From: an uncultured Christensenella sp.
GTDB taxonomy: Bacteria > Bacillota > Clostridia > Christensenellales > UBA3700
Assembly (NCBI GenBank): GCA_910579785.1
Contig: CAJTVJ010000006.1
Coordinates: 32,941-96,940 of the forward strand
Length of the DNA: 64,000 nt
Reading direction: 5' to 3'
The notes beneath the pieces are model-generated. The model was not told where the DNA came from and did no database searches. It worked only from the letters and a program-made list of their open reading frames with translations. Both the position numbers and the translations under genes were made by a program. This document shows positions 15,883 to 24,871 of this stretch, piece by piece. The stretch's first letter is position 1. Each line of letters opens with the position of its first letter.

Positions 15883-18800
15883 ATGGAAACTGTAAGAATT
15901 AAGAGAATTATTATAACTTTGACATTGGTCGTTACTGTAATAATGGCGGCAAGTTTTTTGAGTACGTCTTTTGACAAAGCATACGCCCAATCTGTCGATT
16001 TCAAATCAGGAGAGGGCACTGCTCGATCTCCTTACATAATTTCTACGCCGAAAGAGTTGGACAACGTCAGATATCATAGAGACGCATATTTTTTGCAAAG
16101 GGCAAATATTGACATGTCCGAATATAAAAATTTTACTCCGATAGGATCTATAACTTTCCCATTTTCCGGTCATTATGACGGCGGCAAATACAGCATAACA
16201 AATCTCACGGTAAATTCGACTGATAACAACGTGGGTATGTTCTCATATATCCGCGGCGGAGAGGTAATCAACTTAAAGATAAAAGACAGCAGTATAAGAG
16301 GCGGATACAACGCAGGCGCGTTTGCAGGAATAAACCAAGGTAGTTTGATTGGATGTATTGCAGACTGCGAAGTTGCCGGCATTGGAGCAGTAGGTGGAAT
16401 CTGTGGATTAAATTCGGGAATTGTCAAAGAGTGCGGCAACCTGGGAGAGGTTAAAAGCGGAGAAAACGGCGCGGTAGGCGAATACGCAGGAGGCATTTGC
16501 GGAATCAACCACAAGTACATACAAGACAGTTACAACCGCGGGCAGATAAATTACGGCGCGGTAGGCACGACTTATTCAGGCGGTATCGCAGGCAGAAGCG
16601 GCGGCAGCAGTTCTGCATTGATAGAAAGGACGTACAACGTGGGCAAAGTAGGCGGCAAAGCAAGGGGGGAGATTGTCGGCGACAATATGGGACAGTCTGC
16701 GATAAAAGATTGTTTTTGGTTGACAAGCGACCTTGACATTTCCGCCGCATTTGGGAATGAAGAAAATTCAAAAAGCGACGCTAAGTATTCAATTTCACAA
16801 AAAGAGTTTTCGCAGGCGAAAACGTTTGGTTGCTGGAAAGAGTTCAATGATTTATGGCTGTATTTAGGTAATGACAGCTATCCTATTTTGAGGCGGCAGT
16901 ACGTACCTGTCGAGTCGGTGTCGTTTGAAGAAGCTCAAATACAGCTCAAACCGGGAGAAGAATACGTCTATGCAGCAAAAGTTATGCCCATACACGCCAC
17001 GCGACAGGATATCACGTATAAAATAAGCGGAGAGGAGAGCAGCTTTGAGATTGACAAAAATACGCGGACTATCCGCGTTAAAGACGACGCGAGAATAGGC
17101 GCGAAGATATATCTGACGGCGACGGCGGAAAATCGCGAAACCACACAGACTATCGCGGTTACGAAAATACCTGTCGAAAGCATTGAGATAATCAACGAGA
17201 GCGGCATTGAGGAGATTAACGCTGCGACAAGTCTCAAATTCAAAGGCATAGTATATCCCGACAAGGCGTCTTATAGGGGAGTGACTTATCGCGTAAGTTC
17301 GTCGTATGCCGACATAACGCAAGACGGCGTATTGACGGTAAAAGACGACGCGCCGATAGGTCTTGTATTAACGGTGACGGCGGTATCCGACGACAACGCC
17401 AATATATTTGCGCAAAAGAAAGTTGTCGTCACAAAGGTCAAGACTGAGCGGGTTGAGATAACAAACGCAAACAATTTTAAGGTCACGCAGGGGCTCAAAC
17501 TTACTGCTGAAATATATCCGAGCAAAGCGACGGATAAAGAAATAAAATTCCAAATAGTATCTGCAACGGCGAAAGGCGCGCAGATAATAGGAGATTGCCT
17601 GTATGCCGACGGCTTAGGCGAGGTAACAGTAAGGGCATATTCGGGCGGAGTATACAGCGACGATACGGTGATACGTGTCATGAAAGAGCCTGTGCAGTCA
17701 ATCATATTTGATATGCCGACAAAAATGACGTGCGGCGATTATCTGACGTTGTCGGCAAAAGCAGTGCCTGACAATGCAACCGACAGGAAAATACAATATG
17801 GCATTGTAGACGGCGAAGCCGAAATTATCAACGGCGTTTTGTATGCGCATAGAGACGGAGTCGTGACGGTTTCCGCATGCGCCGACGGCGTGACGGCATA
17901 TCATAGTTTGACAGTAAACAAAATTCCTGTCGAGCAGGTATTATTGACGTGCGGCGACGCCTTTAAACACACGCAAAGTATGAGACTTGACGCACAGGTT
18001 ATGCCGCATAACGCGACGTACAAAGACGTGACGTATTCTATTGCGGACAACACGGCAGGCGCATACGTAAAGGACAATATTTTGTACGCGGCTCATCCCG
18101 GCACGTTGACGTTGAGAGCGCAGGCCGACGGCGCGTATGACGAGAAAGTGATAAGCGTACTTAAAGAGGCGGTGACGGCAGTTGATATCACAGCCGATTA
18201 CGTCGAAAACAAAGACGGCGAGGCATTGCAGTTCAAGGCGGAAGTATATCCCAAAAACGCAACCTATAAAGACGTCGAATATCATATAGTCAGCGGTCCG
18301 GCTACTATCACACGTGACGGATTGCTGATAATAGACAGCGCTGCCGAAGCCGGAAGCGAGATATTGATTTACGCGTCTGCCGACGGAGTTGACAGCGAAA
18401 TATATAGGATAGTATCGGGCAGGATAGAGGTCGGCAGCGTATCTTTAAGCGCGGAGGCAAACACGGTAATTATTGGAGGAAGCGTTGAGCTGAGAGTTGA
18501 CACAGACCCGATATACGTCAGCAATCCCGGCATATCCTATGAGATAAAGGGGAATGCGGAAATAATAAACAACGTCCTGTACGTCAACGACGTTGCCATG
18601 ATAGGCGGCATTGTCGAGATAACTGCGATAGTGGACGGAGTACGCAGCAATACGATAAGCGTCAAAGTAGAGAAGACGCCTGTCGAAGCGATAGTATTTA
18701 CTTGTGAAAACACGTTCAAACTTACAGAGCATCTTCAACTTTCTGCAATCGTGTATCCGACAAACGCGACGAATAAAGACGTCACATTTGAGATCGTATC

Positions 18801-21800
18801 GTCGAAAGACGCAAATGCGCGCATTGAGGACGGATGTCTTTTTGCCGAGCGTGAAGGTGAAGTCATTATACGCGCAACAGCTGACGGAGTAAGCAGGGAA
18901 ATGACGGTAAAAGTCATGAAAGAGCCTGCGGCAAACATAATATTCAATTCGGCAAAGAAAGTCAAGGTGTATGAAGACCTATGTTTGACCGCGACGGTAT
19001 ATCCCTTCAATGCGACGTATAAGGACGTCACTTATGAATTGTTGGACAACGCTATCGGCGCAAAAATCTTTGACGGCAACGTTCTTTATTGCGAGACCGT
19101 AGGAAGCGTGGTATTGAGGATACGCGCCGACGGCATATATATTGATCAAATAATAGAGATAACAAAAGAGCCTGTTGTCAATATAGCGCTCACCTGTCCT
19201 TCTACGTTCAAACATACTCAAAGTCTTGCGTTGTCTGCAAGCGCAATGCCGAGAAATGCGACTTACGATACAATATCTTACGAAATAGTAAGCGGAGAGG
19301 ATTTTGCTTGGATAGAGGACGGCATACTTTATGCGTCGCGCCCCGGCGTAGTCACGATTTGTTTTACAGCCGACGGATTCAGCAAAGAATACGATATAAA
19401 GGTCAGCAAAGAGGCTGTGACGGACGTTACGTTGGACGGCACGGACGAAATACGGTTGAACAAAGCATTCCGTTTGGGCGACATTGAGTTGAGATCCAAC
19501 GTATATCCGTCAAATGCAACTTATAGCGACGTTGAGTACGCTATCGTATCAAAGGGCGACAACTGCGACGCATATATTGAAGACGGCAGATTGATCGTCG
19601 AGTTGACAAGTCTTGCAAAGGATAACAACGGCTTTGCTCAAAATCTGCAAGCCACTGTGACCGTGAGCGCGACTGCCGACGGAATAACAACTCTTCGCAA
19701 CTATTCAGTGACCAAAGAGAAAGTCAGCGAAATAGCTTTGACTAAGAAATTGCAAGAGGGAGACGGACCTGTTGAAGAATTCGCCGGCATGACGTTTAGG
19801 ACAAGCGGCGCGATGTATATCACGGTAAATATACTGTCTGAGATTGCTACGTGCAGGGATTATAAAATATCTATCAACAACAAAGAAGTAGAAAGAACTG
19901 CCGACGATACGTATAAGTTGTCAAGCGAAAGCGTAGGGAAAATCTCCGTTCAAATCACTTCGATGTGCGACGCGTCAATGCAGAAGATGAATTATGAATT
20001 TGACGTTGAAGTAGAAGAAGTTGATGCAGTATATCTTGGCAGCGAGGTGCAAAGCGGAAAAGACGATGACAAAATCGTCAAAATCAAGCGCGGCGACATT
20101 CCCGTGTCTAAAAACGCCGGTGCAGATGAAATAAAAGAACATATAGATTATTCTTATCTTGAAGTGCAGCAGTCAAGTTCTATTTTGTTACGCGCCTTTG
20201 CTCATGCAGAAAATCTGTCTTTGAAGGCGACGTATGGCGACAAAGACTATCTGACTCTTTACTACGTCGTCGACGGAGTAAGCAAAAAGGTAGAAATGGA
20301 CGTTGACAACGGTTATTTCAAATATAACGGACAAGAGCTTACAATATCTGCTAATGCGCCTGTCAACAAGAGTTTTTATATTTATGCAAAAGAAGAGAAG
20401 CACAGTAATATAGAATCCGAACGTACTGAAATAAAAATTCAAAGCCAATATATACTTGATATAAATAGTACCGAAATTGACAACAACGGACTTGTCAACG
20501 GTCTGAGCGGTCTCAACGGACTTGGGATAGTAGAGAAGGTCGCGGTCAAAATCACGCACACCTCCGGCATTGTCATAGAGAAGACCATCAACACCCAAGA
20601 CCCGAGTCTGAGGTTGCAACTTTTCAATCCCAATTTGGGAGGAAGCTTTGCATTGGAATATACGGTATATTTCAATGAGAATGGCAACAGATATAATTAC
20701 GTCTTGCCAAAGGTAAAATCTTTTGCGGGGTTAAATACACAACCGGCAAATCAATCGCCTGAGACGTCTTACAACGCTATTGTATTTTTTGATATCGCAA
20801 GTAAGATGTTATTTGAAAACTACAACTTTGGTAAGAATATTAAAGTTATCTATATACGTGGCAATCATGGCATGATTGTGGGGGCCGTTGACATTGACAA
20901 CGATATTAAGAATAGAATTGATATGTATATTGATAATGCAAATATATTTAGCAATGATAAAGGCAACGGAATAAATATAAAAAATAATGGAGATTTTTGT
21001 TTGACGACGTTTGGCGAAGTAAGTATAAAAGGTAAAAACGGAGGGAGAGGAAGCGACGGAACGGGGTATGACGTCAACGCAGAAGTTAAGGATTCCCCCA
21101 GATATGGCGGCAGAGGTAGTGACGGTGAGGCTGGCGGCGCAGGCATCGCAACGCCGGGAAATTTAGAAATCGTCGTTAATGGAAAACTGAATTTGACAGG
21201 CGGCGACGGCGGTCTTGGAGGTAGAGGCGGCGATGGAGAAGGCTCCAATCAAAAAGACATAGGCAGGGCAGGCGACGGCGGAAGCGGCGGCGATGGCGGA
21301 AAAGGCGGCGACGGTATTGTAGTAGAAGGCAAGTTGGTATTGAAAGGAGATAAGATAATTATTCAAAGCGGATTCGGTGGCGCAGGCGGCAACGGCGGTA
21401 ATGGCGGCAAAGACTCGGGCGAAGCCACTACCGCCGACGATGGCGGAGATGGCGGACATGGCGGTCGCGGAGGACATGGCGGTGACGGAATATATGCTAG
21501 ATATATTGACAACTCCTGTGCTTCGCTTGAAATCAATACCGGATATGGCGGCGAAGGAGGAGACGGCGGCAATGGAGGTAAGACCCGTTATGTTTTCCTT
21601 TTTGGTAAAGAAGCGGTCAGAGGTGCAGGCGGAAGCGGCGGCAATGGAGGTAACTCCGGCAACGGCTTACTGTCATATTCTGACGTAACATTTACGTGTT
21701 ATATTGGCGACGGTGGCGTAGGCGGAAAAAGAGGCGTCGACGGCGGTGCTAATGTCGACAGTGTAAAAGTGCGTCCAAACAACAACACCGCAGGTGTAGA

Positions 21801-21834
21801 GGGCAGCTTGGGGCAGCAAAAAATAAGATTATAA
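15883..21834 (+). CDS. 1983-aa secreted GLUG/Big2-repeat protein with Gly-rich tail
   Basis: A signal peptide occupies residues 1-35 (basic KRIII, hydrophobic core, likely cut after KAYA). Residues ~60-300 contain GLUG-type repeats (GAFAGINQGSLIGC, GGICGLNSGIVKEC). About eleven bacterial Ig-like (Big2-type) repeats of ~85 residues follow, up to ~1290, each with V-x-x-[IV] at the front and YPxNATxKDVxY-like cores. Then come mixed beta regions and, from about residue 1720, a glycine/aspartate-rich tail (GGDGGxGGxGGDG). No C-terminal membrane helix or sorting signal is visible, so it may be released or held by partners. In-frame TAG upstream (about 15859) limits the start to 15883, which lacks a clear SD. 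It is followed after ~110 bases by the DUF3592-like array. Function unknown; adhesion or matrix formation is an inference. Confidence 0.8.
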   Translation: METVRIKRIIITLTLVVTVIMAASFLSTSFDKAYAQSVDFKSGEGTARSPYIISTPKELDNVRYHRDAYFLQRANIDMSEYKNFTPIGSITFPFSGHYDGGKYSITNLTVNSTDNNVGMFSYIRGGEVINLKIKDSSIRGGYNAGAFAGINQGSLIGCIADCEVAGIGAVGGICGLNSGIVKECGNLGEVKSGENGAVGEYAGGICGINHKYIQDSYNRGQINYGAVGTTYSGGIAGRSGGSSSALIERTYNVGKVGGKARGEIVGDNMGQSAIKDCFWLTSDLDISAAFGNEENSKSDAKYSISQKEFSQAKTFGCWKEFNDLWLYLGNDSYPILRRQYVPVESVSFEEAQIQLKPGEEYVYAAKVMPIHATRQDITYKISGEESSFEIDKNTRTIRVKDDARIGAKIYLTATAENRETTQTIAVTKIPVESIEIINESGIEEINAATSLKFKGIVYPDKASYRGVTYRVSSSYADITQDGVLTVKDDAPIGLVLTVTAVSDDNANIFAQKKVVVTKVKTERVEITNANNFKVTQGLKLTAEIYPSKATDKEIKFQIVSATAKGAQIIGDCLYADGLGEVTVRAYSGGVYSDDTVIRVMKEPVQSIIFDMPTKMTCGDYLTLSAKAVPDNATDRKIQYGIVDGEAEIINGVLYAHRDGVVTVSACADGVTAYHSLTVNKIPVEQVLLTCGDAFKHTQSMRLDAQVMPHNATYKDVTYSIADNTAGAYVKDNILYAAHPGTLTLRAQADGAYDEKVISVLKEAVTAVDITADYVENKDGEALQFKAEVYPKNATYKDVEYHIVSGPATITRDGLLIIDSAAEAGSEILIYASADGVDSEIYRIVSGRIEVGSVSLSAEANTVIIGGSVELRVDTDPIYVSNPGISYEIKGNAEIINNVLYVNDVAMIGGIVEITAIVDGVRSNTISVKVEKTPVEAIVFTCENTFKLTEHLQLSAIVYPTNATNKDVTFEIVSSKDANARIEDGCLFAEREGEVIIRATADGVSREMTVKVMKEPAANIIFNSAKKVKVYEDLCLTATVYPFNATYKDVTYELLDNAIGAKIFDGNVLYCETVGSVVLRIRADGIYIDQIIEITKEPVVNIALTCPSTFKHTQSLALSASAMPRNATYDTISYEIVSGEDFAWIEDGILYASRPGVVTICFTADGFSKEYDIKVSKEAVTDVTLDGTDEIRLNKAFRLGDIELRSNVYPSNATYSDVEYAIVSKGDNCDAYIEDGRLIVELTSLAKDNNGFAQNLQATVTVSATADGITTLRNYSVTKEKVSEIALTKKLQEGDGPVEEFAGMTFRTSGAMYITVNILSEIATCRDYKISINNKEVERTADDTYKLSSESVGKISVQITSMCDASMQKMNYEFDVEVEEVDAVYLGSEVQSGKDDDKIVKIKRGDIPVSKNAGADEIKEHIDYSYLEVQQSSSILLRAFAHAENLSLKATYGDKDYLTLYYVVDGVSKKVEMDVDNGYFKYNGQELTISANAPVNKSFYIYAKEEKHSNIESERTEIKIQSQYILDINSTEIDNNGLVNGLSGLNGLGIVEKVAVKITHTSGIVIEKTINTQDPSLRLQLFNPNLGGSFALEYTVYFNENGNRYNYVLPKVKSFAGLNTQPANQSPETSYNAIVFFDIASKMLFENYNFGKNIKVIYIRGNHGMIVGAVDIDNDIKNRIDMYIDNANIFSNDKGNGINIKNNGDFCLTTFGEVSIKGKNGGRGSDGTGYDVNAEVKDSPRYGGRGSDGEAGGAGIATPGNLEIVVNGKLNLTGGDGGLGGRGGDGEGSNQKDIGRAGDGGSGGDGGKGGDGIVVEGKLVLKGDKIIIQSGFGGAGGNGGNGGKDSGEATTADDGGDGGHGGRGGHGGDGIYARYIDNSCASLEINTGYGGEGGDGGNGGKTRYVFLFGKEAVRGAGGSGGNGGNSGNGLLSYSDVTFTCYIGDGGVGGKRGVDGGANVDSVKVRPNNNTAGVEGSLGQQKIRL
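21030..21760 (+). repeat. glycine-rich low-complexity repeat tract
   Basis: The coding sequence repeats GGCGGNGA/TGGCGGN units, giving Gly-Gly-Asp/Asn-Gly strings interrupted by short ordinary segments such as NLEIVVNGKLNLTG and LVLKGDKIIIQSG. The pattern recalls PGRS-type or polyglycine beta-solenoid tails. It is prone to slippage and to assembly error. Confidence 0.7.
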
Positions 21835-21943
21835 AATTCATATTGGCTAACTATTATGCAACCGTACATAATATGTAGCAATATTCAATAATATGATTAT
21901 TGTAATAGTATATATAGAAAATATAAATTATAAGGAGAAAGAA

Positions 21944-22999
21944 ATGAAAGAAGGTAAAAATCAGGAGAAGAATATGACAACAATCATATGTATTTTAGGT
22001 ATGATATTTTTGTTGTTTGCATCGATATTTATACTCATTTTTGTTTCAAACACAATTGAGAGACAAAAAGTATATAAGAACGCAAATTTAGTGGAAGTAC
22101 AGGCCACAATCATTGGATATAGAGAAGAAACCATATATACAAATAATAATTCTATACCGATAGGTACTTCTTTTAATACGTATTATAAATATACAAGTTC
22201 AGACGGCACAGTATATTCAAGTTTTTGGCAAACAAGAATTAAAACAGAGGAAGAAGCAAAGGAACAAATAGGAAAGAAAGTTAAGATATATGTTGATGAT
22301 GAATTAAAAGTACATACAAAGTCATTATCAAACGATAAAACAGGCGTAACAATAGGAGCGACAATGGGAGCCCTGTGCTTGTTGCTATCTTTGGGACTTT
22401 TTATATATCTTGTAATAAAATTCGTGCAATGGAAAAAGAATAAACCTCAAACAAAAAAATTAAGTAAAGAAGAAAAAAAGAAAGAGCCGCCTAAAAATTT
22501 TTGTGTCTTACACCGAGCGATAATATTGTTATCGGTATTTATGATTATAGGGTGTGTCGGGTCGTCTATATCAAAAGAAAAAGAATATCAAGTATATGCG
22601 AATGCTCATTTTGAGGAAGTAGAAGGGGTTATCTATAAGTATAAAGAGTTTGAAATGGATTCTTTACCGTATTATGCCACTTATTACAAATATGTTGATA
22701 GAGATAATAATGAATATATGAATTTGTGGCAAAATGATATTTACGATAAGAAAAAAGCGGAAGACGAAGTCGGCAAAGTTGTTACGTTATATTATGATAG
22801 CAAATTGGGCGTACTTAAATCACTTAGTGATTGGAAAGTGCCATCTAAGCCTAATCATACGCTCAATATTATAGTGTTTGTCATATTTTTGATATTGTTT
22901 TTAAATTCATTAGTGAGATTTATTAGGTTTATAGTGCGAGATAAGAGATATGAAGCGGAGCAAAAACGACAGAGAGAAGAGGGGCAGTATGAAAGATAA
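21944..22999 (+). CDS. two-module DUF3592-like membrane protein (A1)
   Basis: ATG at 21944 follows AAGGAG by seven bases; the longer frame from 21893 has no SD. The 351-residue protein has two copies of one module. Each has a membrane helix, then VE-x-x-[AG]-x-I, YY/YYxY, an aromatic WQ-x-[RD]-I motif, an acidic helix (EEEAKEQIGK), [IL]YYD or IYVD, and a second helix. This arrangement resembles DUF3592 proteins, whose role is unknown. A lysine-rich linker (about residues 165-185) joins the modules, giving four helices with both modules outside. The last ten bases overlap the next gene. It is a close paralogue of 24872-25921; their 3' ends are almost identical at the DNA level. Confidence 0.7.
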   Translation: MKEGKNQEKNMTTIICILGMIFLLFASIFILIFVSNTIERQKVYKNANLVEVQATIIGYREETIYTNNNSIPIGTSFNTYYKYTSSDGTVYSSFWQTRIKTEEEAKEQIGKKVKIYVDDELKVHTKSLSNDKTGVTIGATMGALCLLLSLGLFIYLVIKFVQWKKNKPQTKKLSKEEKKKEPPKNFCVLHRAIILLSVFMIIGCVGSSISKEKEYQVYANAHFEEVEGVIYKYKEFEMDSLPYYATYYKYVDRDNNEYMNLWQNDIYDKKKAEDEVGKVVTLYYDSKLGVLKSLSDWKVPSKPNHTLNIIVFVIFLILFLNSLVRFIRFIVRDKRYEAEQKRQREEGQYER

Positions 23000-23486
23000 A
23001 CAATATAAAGTGGCTGTCAAATATAACTCAATACATATCGTGATAATGATTTTTTCGTTATTTATTGCAGCAGCGTTGATTGGCGGGGAAATATGGAGAG
23101 AAAACAAATACAATACGCATATTGCCGCAGAATTTGTGGAAGTAGAGGGGGAGATTGCTGAATATAAAGAGTTCTCAAATTCTGAATTTACTTATTATGC
23201 TATATATTATCAATATATAAGTCCTGACGGCAAGATACACAAAGGTTTTTGGAACAACGATATTTACAGCGAAGCCGACGCGCAGGCAAAAATCGGTGAA
23301 AAGGTGCCTTTATATTATGATAAAGAGTTTGGGGTCAAAAAGACTGTCGACGAAATAGAAAATATCAAAGATATAGAAAAACCGGACCATATACCTGGTG
23401 GCGTAGTTATTGCAATATGTGCGGCGGTTTTCCTCAATTCTTTGGTCAAGACCGTCTTGTATAAAGCAAATACTAAAAAGAACTAA
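22989..23486 (+). CDS. single-module DUF3592-like membrane protein (B)
   Basis: The start at 22989 (AGAGGGG just upstream, overlapping the A1 stop) is preferred to the longer frame from 22950. The 165-residue protein has a helix at about residues 14-32, the extracytoplasmic module (EVEGEIAEYKEF, YYAIYYQYI, FWNNDIY, AKIGEKVPLYYD) and a second helix near residues 138-156. It matches the second module of A1 more closely than the first, so it may be a duplicated and split half of such a gene. Function unknown. Confidence 0.7.
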   Translation: MKDKQYKVAVKYNSIHIVIMIFSLFIAAALIGGEIWRENKYNTHIAAEFVEVEGEIAEYKEFSNSEFTYYAIYYQYISPDGKIHKGFWNNDIYSEADAQAKIGEKVPLYYDKEFGVKKTVDEIENIKDIEKPDHIPGGVVIAICAAVFLNSLVKTVLYKANTKKN

Positions 23487-23510
23487 ACAATAAAAATATA
23501 GGAGTAAAGC

Positions 23511-24017
23511 ATGAAAAATAGAGAATTAAAAAAACCTAAATTGTGGGTGCATTTGGTTGTGATAGCGGTGACGTTGATAATCACGATACTGTCAATAATC
23601 AATACCTGTAAAATAGTAGAGAATTATCAAAGACGAATGAATTTAAAGACAAACTATGTCTTGGAGTATGCTACTATTGTAGATTATAAAAGTTATTTAA
23701 GTGATGGAGGATATTACTATTATAGTTTGCATTATGAATATATTGCACCTGACAATACAAAGTACTCCGGATATTGGGGAGATGATTTGTATGATGAGGA
23801 AGAGGCCAAAGCACAAATAGGTAAAAAGGTTCCTATATATATTGACCATGAATTACACTTAAAATCAAAAGAACCAAACCCTAAACCGTCATTAGTAGGA
23901 GCATGGTTTTGCGGAGTAGTGGCATTGGTAAGTTTAGGCGTAATGTTGTACTCAATAATAAGATTATTGCAAAGTTATTATATTGTAAAAAGTAAACTAA
24001 GGAGCAAAGATATATGA
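23511..24017 (+). CDS. single-module DUF3592-like membrane protein (C1)
   Basis: AGGAG precedes ATG 23511 by seven bases. The 168-residue protein has a helix at residues ~12-30, the module (VLEYATIVDYKSY, YYSLHYEYI, GYWGDDLY, AKAQIGKKVPIYIDHEL) and a second helix at ~130-150. The first ~35 codons and the segment around the second helix are nearly identical in DNA to C2, which follows with a four-base ATGA overlap; the middle is much more diverged. Function unknown. Confidence 0.7.
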   Translation: MKNRELKKPKLWVHLVVIAVTLIITILSIINTCKIVENYQRRMNLKTNYVLEYATIVDYKSYLSDGGYYYYSLHYEYIAPDNTKYSGYWGDDLYDEEEAKAQIGKKVPIYIDHELHLKSKEPNPKPSLVGAWFCGVVALVSLGVMLYSIIRLLQSYYIVKSKLRSKDI

Positions 24018-24508
24018 AAAAAAGAGAACTAAAAAAACCTAAATTGTGGGTGCATTTGGTTGTGATAGCGGTGACGTTGATAATCACGATACTGTCAATA
24101 GTCAATGCTTGTAGAATGGTAGAGAATTATCAAAGACGAATAAATTTAAAAACAAATTATGTCTTGGAATATGCAACGGTAGTGAAATATAAGACATTCT
24201 TAAGTAATAATGGCTATGATTTTTATTATACATATTACGAATTTATAGCTGCTGACGGCACCAAATATGAGGGGATATGGGAAGCCAATATTTATGACGA
24301 AGAAGAAGCAAAGGCGCAAATAGGTCAAAAAGTACCGATATATATAGACCATGAATTACATTTGCAGACAGATGACCCCAATTATCGTCCGTCATTAGGA
24401 GGAGCATGGTTTTGCGGAGTAGTGGCATTGGTAAGTTTTGGCGTAATGTTGTATTCAATAATAAGATTATTGCATTGGTATATAGCAAGTACTAAACAAA
24501 ACGTTTAA
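24014..24508 (+). CDS. single-module DUF3592-like membrane protein (C2)
   Basis: A 164-residue tandem paralogue of C1, starting in an ATGA overlap with it (24014-24017). Helix-module-helix order is the same, with VLEYATVVKYKTF, YYTYYEFIA, GIWEANIY and IGQKVPIYIDHEL. Conservation is concentrated in the two membrane helices, while the exposed segment differs from C1, which suggests recent duplication followed by divergence of the exposed part or gene conversion of the ends. Confidence 0.7.
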   Translation: MKKRELKKPKLWVHLVVIAVTLIITILSIVNACRMVENYQRRINLKTNYVLEYATVVKYKTFLSNNGYDFYYTYYEFIAADGTKYEGIWEANIYDEEEAKAQIGQKVPIYIDHELHLQTDDPNYRPSLGGAWFCGVVALVSFGVMLYSIIRLLHWYIASTKQNV

Positions 24509-24544
24509 AAAAAATATTTAAAGTGTATACATAGGAGAAGGAAA

Positions 24545-24764
24545 ATGAAAGACTTGACGAGAAATTTGGTGGTAATGACGTTGTTATTTTTATTTGTATT
24601 CAGCGCATTTAGCGGTGCTTTGATACCCATCGCCGATGCAATGAAGGATATGGATACGCCGGTAGCTGCCATTGAAAATGATACATATCGCTCATATTAT
24701 GACAGCGGAAATTTTTATGATAGTTTTCGCAGTGATATAGAGTCTATGGGCGGTTACGTCTATG
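24545..24764 (+). repeat. 220-bp direct repeat (copy 2 at 25954-26173)
   Basis: Comparison of the two segments shows four base differences in 220. Similarity also extends about 15 bases upstream (TACATAGGAGAA). The second copy begins the intact 1330-residue gene. Such repeats allow further unequal recombination and can mislead assembly. Confidence 0.85.
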
Positions 24765-24781
24765 CTTTTTTAGGTTTATAG
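24545..24781 (+). pseudogene. truncated head of the 1330-aa coiled-coil protein (D')
   Basis: The first 220 bases (24545-24764) match the start of the gene at 25954 with only four differences, including its ribosome binding site and signal peptide. After codon 73 the sequence switches to DNA homologous to the 3' end of the A-type DUF3592-like genes (from about 24772), read out of frame, and stops at TAG 24779-24781. It would make only a 78-residue peptide with a signal sequence. It is best explained as the scar of a recombination or deletion between a former copy of the large gene and the tail of an A-type gene. Confidence 0.8.
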
Positions 24782-24871
24782 TGCGAAATAAAAGATATAA
24801 AGCGGAGCAAAGACGACAGAGAGAAGAAGTTTAAAAGAAATATATCATAAATTAAATCAAGGAGAGAATGT

